64,000 nucleotides of DNA, taken from assembly GCF_002954225.1 (NCBI RefSeq), contig NZ_PPTH01000013.1:81385-145384 (forward strand), read 5' to 3'. Below, piece by piece: positions 1 through 8,151 of the stretch. Within the stretch, counting starts at the first letter, position 1; every line of letters starts with the position of its first letter. The notes under the pieces are model-generated. The model worked only from the letters and a program-made list of their open reading frames with translations. It ran no database searches and was not told where the DNA came from. The position numbers and the translations under genes are program-made. The stretch comes from Arthrobacter ruber. GTDB lineage: Bacteria; Actinomycetota; Actinomycetes; Actinomycetales; Micrococcaceae.

Positions 1-2
1 CG

Positions 3-185
3 ACGGCGGTGCTGACCGAGGCCGGGATGGTGGACGGCGGGCAGGCCGGCAATGTCATCGTCGCCGCGCGGCGCGACCCGTGGCCCGCAGGATGGACGCG
101 TGCGCTGCTCGCAGCGGGACCGCATCCGGCCGCGGTCCTCACGGGCCCGGAGCTCGCGGCATTCCACGGGCTGCCTCCGCTGTAG
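3..185 (+). CDS. C-terminal fragment of an unidentified protein
   Basis: The open frame enters from outside the window and runs 60 codons to a TAG at 183-185. The visible end is alanine- and proline-rich and closes with LAAFHGLPPL. No catalytic motif or domain can be assigned from so short a piece. Codon use (G or C at most third positions) fits a real gene. The true start lies before the window, so function, length and operon membership cannot be judged. About 200 bases without a convincing gene separate it from the next one. Confidence 0.5.
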   Translation, partial: TAVLTEAGMVDGGQAGNVIVAARRDPWPAGWTRALLAAGPHPAAVLTGPELAAFHGLPPL

Positions 186-383
186 AGCTCGGAAGCTGCT
201 CCCGTGCACAGGCGACCGGAGCGCGGGCTTGTCGAGCAGGCTCACGGGTCGCGGTGCCCTGCCGCCGTGCAGCACGGCGCCCATCCGGCCGGCCCACCCG
301 TCCGAAGTACTCGACGCCGGCGGTCCACGCTTCGGCGGTACCCTGTGAGGACAGCGCGGGACGATTCGAGGGAGGAGACACGG

Positions 384-980
384 ATGGCTGCGGCCCACCC
401 CTATCTCCGGTCGATCGTCCTCGTCTCGCTGATCCTCTCGGTCTCCTCCGCGTCCCACGTCCTCGCGGCAGGGCATCTTCCGGCCCCGGGCGTGATGCTC
501 CTGCTCGGTGCCCTCCTCCTGATCCCGATGATGCTGCTCACCCGGACCACGGTCTCGTTCCGTACCGGTCTGCTGGCGATGGGAGCAGGACAGCTCCTGC
601 TGCACACCCTGTTCGGGATGACCGCCGTGCCGGCCGTGTGCGAGAGCTCATCGGTGAACCCCGGGCACCACGCCGCCTTCGAACTCGCCTGCTCCCCGGT
701 CCCGGAGCAGCTGGGCGAGGCAGCCGGAGGTCCGCTGATGGCCCTGCTGCACGTGGTGGCCACCGTCGTCCTCGCTCTCGCTGTCACCCGCAGTGACCAG
801 GCCCTCGCCCTCCTCGGCGCCTGGCTCCAGCCTCTCCTTCGCGCTCCGGCCGTGGTTCCCCCCGCGACGCCCCTGCGCCGTACCGTGTCCGCCGGACCGG
901 CGCCTGTCGCGCCGCTGCCCGTCCATGCCTCCGTGCCCACCCTGCGGGGTCCGCCGGCCCTGGAAGCGCTGCCCGCCTGA
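384..980 (+). CDS. Small four-helix membrane protein upstream of ycnI
   Basis: A 198-residue integral membrane protein of unknown function. Hydrophobic stretches at about residues 10-29, 33-52, 57-80 and 120-145 suggest four membrane helices; the last 45 residues are proline/alanine-rich and probably cytoplasmic or disordered. The ATG at 384 was chosen because GGAGGAGA lies about 7 nt upstream; the frame is open further 5' but without a comparable ribosome site. It has two cysteines (CESS, ACSP) and a His pair in the loop between helices 3 and 4, which could bind metal, but this is only suggestive. It lies 113 bp before the copper-type YcnI gene in the same direction, so a shared transcript and a role in copper handling are reasonable inferences. 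Confidence 0.7.
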   Translation: MAAAHPYLRSIVLVSLILSVSSASHVLAAGHLPAPGVMLLLGALLLIPMMLLTRTTVSFRTGLLAMGAGQLLLHTLFGMTAVPAVCESSSVNPGHHAAFELACSPVPEQLGEAAGGPLMALLHVVATVVLALAVTRSDQALALLGAWLQPLLRAPAVVPPATPLRRTVSAGPAPVAPLPVHASVPTLRGPPALEALPA

Positions 981-1093
981 CCCGGACTCCTCGAGGGGAT
1001 CCCCGGTGGTCGGCAGGCGCTGCCCGGACCACCTCCCACTGCTCCCGTCCCTTCCGCCATCGCGGCACGGAGCACACCCCGAAAGGCACTTCC

Positions 1094-1843
1094 ATGACCA
1101 GCTCACCCAAGCGCGCCCTCACCACCGGCGCCGTCGCCCTCACCACTGCCGGACTGATGGCCCTGGGCCTCGGCGCAGCCAGCGCCCACGTCACCGTCGC
1201 CCCCGCCTCCACCACCGAGGACGGCTACTCGCAGCTCACCTTCAGCGTGCCCAACGAGTCCGAGACCGCGGCCACGAACAAGCTCGAGGTGACGCTTCCC
1301 ACCGGGCAGCCGTTCACCTCGGTCCGCGTCAAGCCGGTGGAGGGCTGGACGGCCGAGGTGGTGTCCGGTGCACTGCCGGAACCCGTCACCACGGACGACG
1401 GCGCCACCCTCACGGAGGCGCCGCTGTCCGTCGTCTGGACCGCCGAGCCGGGCGCCGAGATCTCCCAGCAGCAGTACCAGACGTTCTCCATCTCCGTCGG
1501 ACGCCTCCCCGAGGCGGGCTCCACCGTGATGCTTCCCGCCACGCAGTCCTACACCGACGGTGACGTCGTCGCATGGGATCAGGAGACCGTGGAGGGCGGG
1601 GAGGAGCCCGACAAGCCGGCGCCGTCCTTCGTGACGACCGCCGCGGCGGAGGGCGAGGATGCGCACGGCGGCCACACGGCTACCGATACCGCCGAGACCG
1701 CCGAGGCGATCGACGCCGAGCAGGCCGCGACCAGCACCGACACGGGCTCCTCGTCCGCCGTCGGGTGGGTGGGCCTGGTGGCCGGCCTGCTCGGTCTGGC
1801 CGCCGGCGTGACCGCGCTGGCCAGGACGCGTCGGAAGGCATAA
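1094..1843 (+). CDS. ycnI: YcnI-family (DUF1775) copper-associated surface protein
   Basis: A 249-residue secreted, membrane-anchored protein. Residues 1-31 form a signal peptide with a likely cut after ASA, which leaves His32 as the first mature residue. In the DUF1775/YcnI family this N-terminal histidine is part of a copper-binding brace. The DUF1775 domain covers about 32-175 and includes the conserved tryptophan in EGWTAEV. A linker rich in Ala, Thr and Glu (containing HGGH) follows, then a C-terminal helix (about 222-243) and a basic RTRRK tail that would anchor it on the outer face of the membrane. The start has AAAGG 8 nt upstream. A strong hairpin follows the stop. The likely role is copper binding or delivery outside the cell; no CopC/CopD partner is visible here. 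Confidence 0.88.
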   Translation: MTSSPKRALTTGAVALTTAGLMALGLGAASAHVTVAPASTTEDGYSQLTFSVPNESETAATNKLEVTLPTGQPFTSVRVKPVEGWTAEVVSGALPEPVTTDDGATLTEAPLSVVWTAEPGAEISQQQYQTFSISVGRLPEAGSTVMLPATQSYTDGDVVAWDQETVEGGEEPDKPAPSFVTTAAAEGEDAHGGHTATDTAETAEAIDAEQAATSTDTGSSSAVGWVGLVAGLLGLAAGVTALARTRRKA

Positions 1844-1856
1844 CCGCCTGGGTCAC

Positions 1857-1892
1857 GGGTGCGGTGCCGGCGTCCGGGCCGGCACCGCACCC
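1857..1892 (+). terminator. Terminator after ycnI
   Basis: Perfect 15-bp stem (GGGTGCGGTGCCGGC and its complement) with a 6-nt loop starts 14 nt after the ycnI stop. There is no U-run, as is common in GC-rich actinobacteria. It could also work for the converging rsmD transcript. Confidence 0.7.
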
Positions 1893-2049
1893 GCTCATCG
1901 CACCCTCCCCGATCCGCACCGCCCTCCGGCAGCGAGCCGGGCGCGCCTCCGCCGCAGGTGCTGGAGGGCGATGGATGCGCCGGCGGGAAGCACGCCCTGC
2001 GGGAGGAACCTGCGGTAGCCGCCCCGCGTCGGTCGGTGATCCTGCCGGG

Positions 2050-2622
2050 TCAGGCGACCGCCGGCTCCAGGAACCAGAGGCGTGTCTCCCCGTACTTCTT
2101 GTCGGAGAAGCGCTCCAGCCAGGCCGGCCACGCCGGCTCCGGCGAGCGCGCGGACCGTTCGACGACGACGACGGCCCCCTCGGCGAGTCTCGACTCGAGG
2201 GCTGCCAGCACGGCGAGCACCCCGTCCTCCCCCACGGTGTACGGCGGATCCATGAGGACGAGGTCCCAGGTCAGTTCCGGCGCCACGCGCTCGAGGTACG
2301 TCTCCACCTTGGACCGGTGCACGCGCACGGCGGTCCAGCCGAGCACGCGGTTCACGAGGTCGGCGTTGCGCTGGGCGACGGCCGCGGCGCGGTCCGCCGA
2401 CTCCACGAGGTCAACCGTGGCGGCGCCGCGGCTCGCGCTCTCGACGCCCAGTGAGCCCGAGCCGGCGTAGAGGTCCAGGACGTGCGCCCCCTGCACCACG
2501 CCGTAGGACTCGAGACTCGAGAAGAGGGCCTCCTTCACGCGGTCGGTCGTGGGACGTGTGCCGTTCCCGTCGACGCTGGTGAGGGTCGAGCCGCCCGCGG
2601 CTCCGGCGATGATGCGCGTCAT
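2050..2622 (-). CDS. rsmD: 16S rRNA (guanine966-N2)-methyltransferase RsmD
   Basis: Predicted to transfer a methyl group from S-adenosylmethionine to N2 of G966 in 16S rRNA during 30S assembly. The 190-residue protein begins MTRIIAGAAGG, the usual RsmD start. It contains the SAM-binding loop LDLYAGSGSLG (about 48-58) and the catalytic DPPY motif in LVLMDPPYTVG, which identifies N2-guanine methylases. A frame exists 10 codons upstream, but the ATG at 2622 has a TAGAGT -10 box exactly 7 nt before it, so I take a leaderless start here. It lies 44 bp beyond modC on the same strand. In many actinobacteria rsmD follows recG directly and precedes coaD; here modABC sits between and coaD is absent from the window. 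Confidence 0.92.
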   Translation of the reverse strand: MTRIIAGAAGGSTLTSVDGNGTRPTTDRVKEALFSSLESYGVVQGAHVLDLYAGSGSLGVESASRGAATVDLVESADRAAAVAQRNADLVNRVLGWTAVRVHRSKVETYLERVAPELTWDLVLMDPPYTVGEDGVLAVLAALESRLAEGAVVVVERSARSPEPAWPAWLERFSDKKYGETRLWFLEPAVA

Positions 2623-2635
2623 GCGTCCGACTCTA
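2622..2635 (-). promoter_or_regulatory. Leaderless -10 promoter of rsmD
   Basis: TAGAGT at 2630-2635 followed by CGGACGC and then ATG on the minus strand. Transcription would begin at or beside the start codon. No clear -35 box is visible. Confidence 0.5.
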
Positions 2636-2666
2636 TCGTCCGGCCGCCGCATCCCCGACCGCCGCC

Positions 2667-3710
2667 CTACAGCGGGTAGATGCTCGCGTCCTCGCGCCGG
2701 AAGCCCACGAACAGCCGCGTCCCGGGAGCGATCCCGAGAGCGACGACGGTCGCCGGGGTGACGTCCGCCGCCAGGCCGGCGCCGTGCACGCGCACCACGT
2801 CGCCGCGGTGTTCGACGTCGTCGATCTCCACCTCGAGGCCGCTGACCCCCGCGGGGGCCGTGGTGGTCCGCGACACGGACACACTGCCGGGACGGACCGT
2901 GAGGGCGAGCCGCCGGCCTGTCGGGAACACCTCGGCCGATGGCGCGACCAGCCCGTTGTCCGCCGTGAATCCCGCCGCCGTGGCGCGTCCGGGCAGGAGG
3001 TTCAGGCCGGCCAGGCGGGCCCCGAACGCCGTGACGGGCCGGGTGAGGACCTCGGCGGTGGCGCCGGACTCGACGATCCTGCCGCCGTCGAGGATGAGCA
3101 CGCGGTCCGCGAGCAGGAAGGCGTCGAGCGGGTCGTGCGTGACGATGATGGCCGAGCGTCCCGCGAGGACGTCCCGGAGCAGGGCACGGACCGCCGGGGC
3201 GACCGCGACGTCGAGGGCTGCGAGCGGCTCGTCCAGCAGGAGCAGCGCGGGGTCGGCCGCGAGGGCGCGCGCGATCGCCACCCGCTGGGCCTGTCCCCCC
3301 GACAGCTGCGCGGGCCTGCGGCGCGCGAGGTCCTCGGCCCCGACCCGCTCGAGCCAGCGCAGGGCGCTCGTACGTGCGGCGGCCCGGTGGTCACCCCGGC
3401 TGCGCGGCCCGAACGCGACATTCTCCAGCGCCGTGAGGTGCGGGAACAGGAGCGCCTCCTGCGCCAGGAGGGCGACGCCCCGGTGGCGCGGCTCCGTGAG
3501 CACCCGGCGGCCGGCACCGGCGTCGAACAGGACGGCGCCGTCCAGGTGGGCCCGGCCGGCTGTGGGCGCGAGCAGCCCCGCCACGAGGTTGAGCAGGGTC
3601 GACTTCCCGGCCCCGTTGGGTCCGAGGACGGCGAGGGTCTCGCCGGCGGCCAGCTCGAACGAGACGTCGAACCCCCGGTCGGCGAGGGACGCCGCGAAGG
3701 TGAGGCCCAT
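2667..3710 (-). CDS. modC: Molybdate ABC transporter ATP-binding protein ModC
   Basis: ATPase subunit of the molybdate importer, 347 residues, acting at the inner face of the membrane. Walker A GPNGAGKS is at about 30-37, the ABC signature LSGGQAQR in the middle third, Walker B LLLLLDEP shortly after, and an H-loop THDPLDAF follows. The last ~70 residues form the Mop/TOBE-like regulatory domain typical of ModC. The start ATG overlaps the modB stop by one base (TGATG), which means translational coupling. A much longer frame continues upstream on the same strand but is only the shadow of modB and modA. Order modA-modB-modC is the classical one. Regulation is probably through the HTH-Mop protein at the head of the operon. 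Confidence 0.93.
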   Translation of the reverse strand: MGLTFAASLADRGFDVSFELAAGETLAVLGPNGAGKSTLLNLVAGLLAPTAGRAHLDGAVLFDAGAGRRVLTEPRHRGVALLAQEALLFPHLTALENVAFGPRSRGDHRAAARTSALRWLERVGAEDLARRRPAQLSGGQAQRVAIARALAADPALLLLDEPLAALDVAVAPAVRALLRDVLAGRSAIIVTHDPLDAFLLADRVLILDGGRIVESGATAEVLTRPVTAFGARLAGLNLLPGRATAAGFTADNGLVAPSAEVFPTGRRLALTVRPGSVSVSRTTTAPAGVSGLEVEIDDVEHRGDVVRVHGAGLAADVTPATVVALGIAPGTRLFVGFRREDASIYPL

Positions 3711-4531
3711 CAGCGGGCCCGGTTCTGGACGCGCGGCGGTGCCGGTGTGCCGCTCCCGAGGGGCCGGACGCGGTGCGCGACACCGACGACGGCGACAGCC
3801 ACCACCACGAGGACGAGCGAGAGCGCCACGGCCGCATCCGGGTCGGTCTCCCGCTGGAGGTACACCTCGAGCGGAAGCGTCCTCGTGGTGCCCTGCAGGC
3901 TCCCGGCGAAGGTCAGCGTTGCGCCGAACTCCCCCAGTGCGCGGGCGAAGGACAGCACGGCCCCGGAGACGAGGGCCGGCAGGACCAGGGGCAGCGTGAT
4001 GCGCCGGAGCACCGTCCACCGTCCGGCGCCCAGCGTGGCGCCCACGGCTTCGTACCGCGTCCCGACCGACCGCAGGGCGCCCTCGAGGCTGAGCACGAGG
4101 AACGGCAGCGCGACGAAGGCCTGCGACATCACCACGGCGGTCGTCGAGAACGCGATGTCGACACCTAGGGCGTCCAGGCTGCTGCCGAGGAGCCCGCGCC
4201 GCCCGAAGGTGTACAGCAGGGCGATCCCGCCGACCACGGGCGGGAGCACCAGCGGCAGCAGCACGAGCGACCGCACGAGCCGCTGCCCCCGGAACGAGGT
4301 CCGCGCGAGGACCAGGGCCATGGGCACACCCACGAGGACGCACAGCGCCGTCGCCGTCAGCGAGGTCCGGAGGCTGAGCAGCAGCGCGGCCTGCGCGCTG
4401 TCCGAGGTGACGAGGGGGACGAAGCGCGGCCAGTCGACCCGCAGTGCCATCGCCACGAGGGGCAGCACCACGAACAGGCCGCCGACGACGGCGAGGGCCA
4501 CCACCCAGCGAGGAAGGACGGCCGTGTTCAT
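3710..4531 (-). CDS. modB: Molybdate ABC transporter permease ModB
   Basis: Membrane subunit of the molybdate importer, 273 residues from the ATG at 4531 (MNTAVLPRW). It has six or more hydrophobic helices and the cytoplasmic EAA-type coupling loop between about residues 165 and 195 ([19 protein letters not shown]) that docks on ModC. A GTG 15 codons upstream (4576) would add an arginine-rich start; I prefer 4531 because the first membrane helix then begins in the usual place. It lies 132 bp after modA and overlaps the modC start by one base. The family is the ModB/CysT-type permeases; substrate assignment comes from its neighbours ModA, ModC and the Mop protein. Confidence 0.92.
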   Translation of the reverse strand: MNTAVLPRWVVALAVVGGLFVVLPLVAMALRVDWPRFVPLVTSDSAQAALLLSLRTSLTATALCVLVGVPMALVLARTSFRGQRLVRSLVLLPLVLPPVVGGIALLYTFGRRGLLGSSLDALGVDIAFSTTAVVMSQAFVALPFLVLSLEGALRSVGTRYEAVGATLGAGRWTVLRRITLPLVLPALVSGAVLSFARALGEFGATLTFAGSLQGTTRTLPLEVYLQRETDPDAAVALSLVLVVVAVAVVGVAHRVRPLGSGTPAPPRVQNRAR

Positions 4532-4663
4532 GGTCTGGTCCCGCCGGCCGGGGCGCTCGCCGCGGGGACCGGCCACGACGTCGGACCGGGCCCGAGCGCC
4601 ACGGTTCCTGCCGGGCGTCGAGGGGCGCGGCCGGCGACCTCGGGCGCGTACCCTCCGGGGGCG

Positions 4664-5476
4664 TCAGGGCGCACCGAAACCCGCCGCCCCGAGCACGGCC
4701 CGCGCGGAGGGTCCGGAGGCGAAGTCCACGAAGGCCTGCGCCGTCGCCGGGTCGGCGCTGTCGGCCAGGGCCGCGACGGGGTAGGTGGTGACGGCGGCGG
4801 CAGCTTCCGGGACCTCGATGCCGCGGACGGCGTCCCCTGCCGCCCGCACGTCCGTGACGTACACGAGACCGGCGTCGGCCTCGCCCGAGGTGACCTTGCC
4901 CAGCACGTCGGTGACGGAGGACTCCTCGCTCACGGGCATCAGGTCCACCCCGGCGGCCTGTTCGACCCTCGCCGCCGCTGCACCGCACGGGACCTGCACG
5001 GCGCAGACCACGGTCTTCACGCCGGGTCCTGCCGCGTCCGCGAGCGAGGTGATCCCGGCGGGGTTGTCCGCCGGGACGGCGAGCTGCAGGGTGTTGCTGG
5101 CGAAGTCGACGGGTTCGCCTGCCAGCAGGCCGGCATCCCCGGCCTTCCCCATGGTCGCCGCGTCCGCACTGGCGAGGACATCGGCCGGCGCTCCCTCGGT
5201 GATCTGCGTGACGAGGTCCGAGGAGCCCGCGAAGTTCAGGGAGACCTCCGTGCCCGGGTAGGCCTGCTCGAATGCGCCGGCCAGCTCGGTGAAGGAGTCC
5301 TTCAGCGATGCGGCCGCGAAGACGGTGATGCTGCCGTCGATCGTGTCGCCCCCGGCGTCGTCCGGCGTGCTGGTCCCGCAGGCCGTCGTCGCCAGGACGA
5401 CGGCGAGCGCCAGGGCGCGGGCGGGAGCCCTGGCGGGGGTGCCGGGCCGGTGCCGGCTCGAACGGCGGTTCGCCAT
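4664..5476 (-). CDS. modA: Molybdate-binding lipoprotein ModA
   Basis: Extracytoplasmic solute receptor of the molybdate importer, 270 residues. A basic N-terminus is followed by a hydrophobic stretch and a lipobox-like TTAC (about residue 31), so it is probably a lipoprotein tethered outside the membrane. The mature part shows ModA hallmarks: ITVFAAASLKDSF at the start of the fold, NFAGSSDLVTQITEGAPADV for the oxyanion-binding serines and GLVYVTDV near the hinge. The ATG at 5476 lies 2 nt after the stop of the upstream HTH-Mop gene and the frame upstream is just its shadow. A 132-bp gap separates it from modB. Confidence 0.92.
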   Translation of the reverse strand: MANRRSSRHRPGTPARAPARALALAVVLATTACGTSTPDDAGGDTIDGSITVFAAASLKDSFTELAGAFEQAYPGTEVSLNFAGSSDLVTQITEGAPADVLASADAATMGKAGDAGLLAGEPVDFASNTLQLAVPADNPAGITSLADAAGPGVKTVVCAVQVPCGAAAARVEQAAGVDLMPVSEESSVTDVLGKVTSGEADAGLVYVTDVRAAGDAVRGIEVPEAAAAVTTYPVAALADSADPATAQAFVDFASGPSARAVLGAAGFGAP

Positions 5477-5478
5477 GG

Positions 5479-5892
5479 TCAGGCCTTCCCGGCAGGGGTC
5501 TCGACGATGACGGTGGTGGCCTTGACGACGGCGATCGCGATGGACCCCTTCTCCAGGCCGAGGTCGCGGACGGCCTCGCTGCTCATGAGGGACACCACGC
5601 GGTGGGGGCCGCACTGGAGCTCCACCTGCGCCATGACGGTGTCCATGACGATATCGGTGACGATACCCACGAACCGGTTGCGGGCGGACCGGCCGATGTC
5701 CGACGGGTCCCCCGGCAGGACGGCGTTGCGCTGTGCGAGCCGGGCGAGTTCGAGGGCATCGACGACGGCCTTGCCCGAGGCGTCCCTGGCGCTCGCGAGA
5801 ATGCCCCCGTCGATCCAGCGACGGACGGTGTCGTCACTGACGCCGAGGTACCGCGCCGCGTCGGCGATCCGTAACTGCGTCATGGAAAGCAT
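5479..5892 (-). CDS. HTH plus Mop-domain molybdate-responsive protein
   Basis: A 137-residue two-domain protein heading the mod operon. Residues 1-50 carry an excisionase/MerR-like DNA-binding fold (AARYLGVSDDTVRRWIDGGIL). Residues about 70-134 are a molybdate-binding Mop/TOBE domain (SARNRFVGIVTDIV...VMAQVEL). This arrangement is used by small molybdate sensors that act in place of ModE. The ATG at 5892 was chosen over that at 5883 because GAGGAG lies 5 nt before it. Its stop is 2 nt before modA. It likely senses intracellular molybdate and regulates modABC, but storage of molybdate is an alternative role. Confidence 0.85.
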   Translation of the reverse strand: MLSMTQLRIADAARYLGVSDDTVRRWIDGGILASARDASGKAVVDALELARLAQRNAVLPGDPSDIGRSARNRFVGIVTDIVMDTVMAQVELQCGPHRVVSLMSSEAVRDLGLEKGSIAIAVVKATTVIVETPAGKA

Positions 5893-5922
5893 GCTATCTC
5901 CTCAGACGCGGCGTCAGAGGCG

Positions 5923-8151
5923 CTAGCCCTTCTCGAGGAAGGCTTCCTTCTCAGGGTTCAGGTACAGCTCGATGGCGAGCGCGAGCCCGGGGTAGTCGTG
6001 CAGGTCCGGGTCCGGGGCCACGGTGTCCTGGGCGTCGGCACGTGCCTTCTCGATGACCTTGCCGTGCTGCGTGATCTTGAGGAACCGCAGTGCCGAGCGG
6101 CCGCCGGACTGCGAGGCACCGAGGATGTTCCCCTCGCGCCGGAGCTCGAGGTCCTTCTGCGAGAGCTCGAACCCGTCCGTGGTCGCCGCGACGGCGGACA
6201 GACGCTCACGGCTCGGGTGCTCGGGCTCGAGCTTCGTCACCAGGAGACACGTCCCCGCGTGCCCGCCACGGCCGATCCTGCCGCGCAGCTGGTGGAGCTG
6301 CGAGATACCGAAGCGGTCGGCGTCCATGATGACCATGAGGGTGGCGTTGGGGACGTCGACACCGACCTCGATCACGGTCGTCGCGATGAGCAGCTGCACG
6401 CTGCCGTCGGCGAAGCGCGCCATGACGTCCGCCTTGTCCTGCGGATCCATGCGCCCGTGCAGCATCCCGCTGGTGACCCCCTGCAGCTGCGGCACCGAGC
6501 CCAGGGACTCGAGGAGGCCCACGACGCTGGTCAGCTCCTGCTGGCCCCCGGCCTTGCGGTCCGCCGGCGCTTCCCCGTAGAGCACCTCCGGTGCGTCGTC
6601 GTCGGCCTTGCCGTCGTCGCCGATCTTGGGGCACACCACGTACACCTGCCGGCCGGCGTCGATCTCCTCGCGCGCCCTGGACCAGATCCGGTCGATCCAG
6701 GCCGGGTGCTCGCTGAGACCCACCTCGTGCGTGGCGATCGGCGAGCGCCCGGCGGGCAGCTCGGACAGCGTGGAGGTCTCGAGGTCACCGAACACCGTCA
6801 TCGCGACGGTCCGCGGGATCGGTGTGGCCGTCATGACCAGCACGTGGGGCGAGGTCCGGGCCTTGGTGCGCAGCGAGTCCCGCTGCTCCACCCCGAAGCG
6901 GTGCTGCTCGTCCACGACGATCAGTCCGAGGTCGAAGAACTCCACGTTGTCGGACAGGAGTGCGTGGGTCCCGATGACGATCCCGGCGTCCCCCGACGCC
7001 GCGTCCAGCAGCGATCGCTTGCGCTGCGCGGTGGACATGGACCCGGTGAGCAGCACCACCCGCGTCCCGTCCAGGGCACCTCCGAGCATGCCCCCCTCGG
7101 CGAGCGGGCCGAGGGTACGGGTGATGGACTGCAGGTGCTGTGCCGCGAGCACCTCGGTGGGAGCGAGCAGGGCCGCCTGCCCGCCGGCGTCGATGACCTG
7201 CAGCATGGCACGCAGCGCCACGAGGGTCTTCCCGGACCCCACCTCGCCCTGCAGCAGGCGGTTCATGGGGTGGTCGCGCGCGAGGTCCGCGGCGAGGGTA
7301 CTGCCGACATCCAGCTGTCCCTGCGTGAGGGTGAACGGCAGCCGTGCGTCGAACTGCGCGAGGAGCCCGTCCTCGCGCGGCGGGCGCGCCGTCGCCTCCT
7401 CCCGCGCGGCGAGCGCACGACGGCGGGCGAGGGCCGCCTGCAGCACGAACGCCTCCTGATAGCGCAGGCGGTGCTGCGCACGGTAGGTGTCCTCGATCTG
7501 CAGGGGACGGTGCACGAGCTCGTAGGCCGTCGCGAGGCTCATGAGCTTGTCGCGTCGGGCGATGGACGCCGGCACCGGGTCGTCCAGGTCGGTCAGTCGC
7601 AGGGTGTCGAGGACGATCCCCACCGCCCTGCCGATGCTGTCGCTGTCGAGCTTGTCGACCGCGGGGTACACCGGGATGGGGCGGTCGACGTCCTCCGGGT
7701 CGGTGTCGTCGTCGAGCAGCGAGTACCGAGGGTTGTTCAGGGTCAGCTGACCGCGGTAGACGGTGACCTTGCCGGAGAACATGGCGCGGACCCCCGGCTT
7801 GAGCTCGCGTTCGGCCCGGAAGCCGTTGAAGTAGGTCAGGTGCATGCCGCCCAGGCCGCCGTCGTCGTCGTCGGTGATCACGACGTCGAGCAGGCTGCCC
7901 TTGCGCGTCTGCATCCTCCGCGACCGGGCGGACTGGACGCGCGCGATCAGGGTGACGTCCTCGTCCACGGGCACGTCGGAGATCGGTGTCAGCTCGCCGC
8001 GCTTGAGGTAGGTCCGCGGGAAGTGGTTGAGCAGTTCGCCGACGGTGGTGATGCCGAAGTACTTGGCCAGCGGCTTCGCGACCGGCCCGAGGTGCCTGTC
8101 GAGCGATGCGTCGAGCTCCGACGCCACGGCCCGCGCCGTTCCGGGAGTCAC
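5923..8151 (-). CDS. recG: ATP-dependent DNA helicase RecG
   Basis: Remodels stalled replication forks and branch-migrates Holliday junctions. The 742-residue length suits the family. The N-terminal wedge/OB domain (VTLIARVQSARSR, HLTYFNGF) is followed by helicase motifs: Walker A GEVGSGKT, the Q-type box VVDEQHRFG (DEQH in place of DEAH is normal for RecG), TATPIPRT, then TTVIEVGVDVPNA and the arginine-finger region QLRGRIGRGG in the second lobe. It starts with GTG at 8151, which overlaps the stop of the DAK2 gene as GTGA. The order thiL, DAK2, recG is conserved in actinobacteria. The frame continues upstream only as a shadow of the DAK2 gene. Confidence 0.96.
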   Translation of the reverse strand: MTPGTARAVASELDASLDRHLGPVAKPLAKYFGITTVGELLNHFPRTYLKRGELTPISDVPVDEDVTLIARVQSARSRRMQTRKGSLLDVVITDDDDGGLGGMHLTYFNGFRAERELKPGVRAMFSGKVTVYRGQLTLNNPRYSLLDDDTDPEDVDRPIPVYPAVDKLDSDSIGRAVGIVLDTLRLTDLDDPVPASIARRDKLMSLATAYELVHRPLQIEDTYRAQHRLRYQEAFVLQAALARRRALAAREEATARPPREDGLLAQFDARLPFTLTQGQLDVGSTLAADLARDHPMNRLLQGEVGSGKTLVALRAMLQVIDAGGQAALLAPTEVLAAQHLQSITRTLGPLAEGGMLGGALDGTRVVLLTGSMSTAQRKRSLLDAASGDAGIVIGTHALLSDNVEFFDLGLIVVDEQHRFGVEQRDSLRTKARTSPHVLVMTATPIPRTVAMTVFGDLETSTLSELPAGRSPIATHEVGLSEHPAWIDRIWSRAREEIDAGRQVYVVCPKIGDDGKADDDAPEVLYGEAPADRKAGGQQELTSVVGLLESLGSVPQLQGVTSGMLHGRMDPQDKADVMARFADGSVQLLIATTVIEVGVDVPNATLMVIMDADRFGISQLHQLRGRIGRGGHAGTCLLVTKLEPEHPSRERLSAVAATTDGFELSQKDLELRREGNILGASQSGGRSALRFLKITQHGKVIEKARADAQDTVAPDPDLHDYPGLALAIELYLNPEKEAFLEKG

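Noticed and set aside
1844..2049. coaD expected next to rsmD.
   Set aside because: No frame with CoaD motifs is present in this gap or elsewhere in the window.
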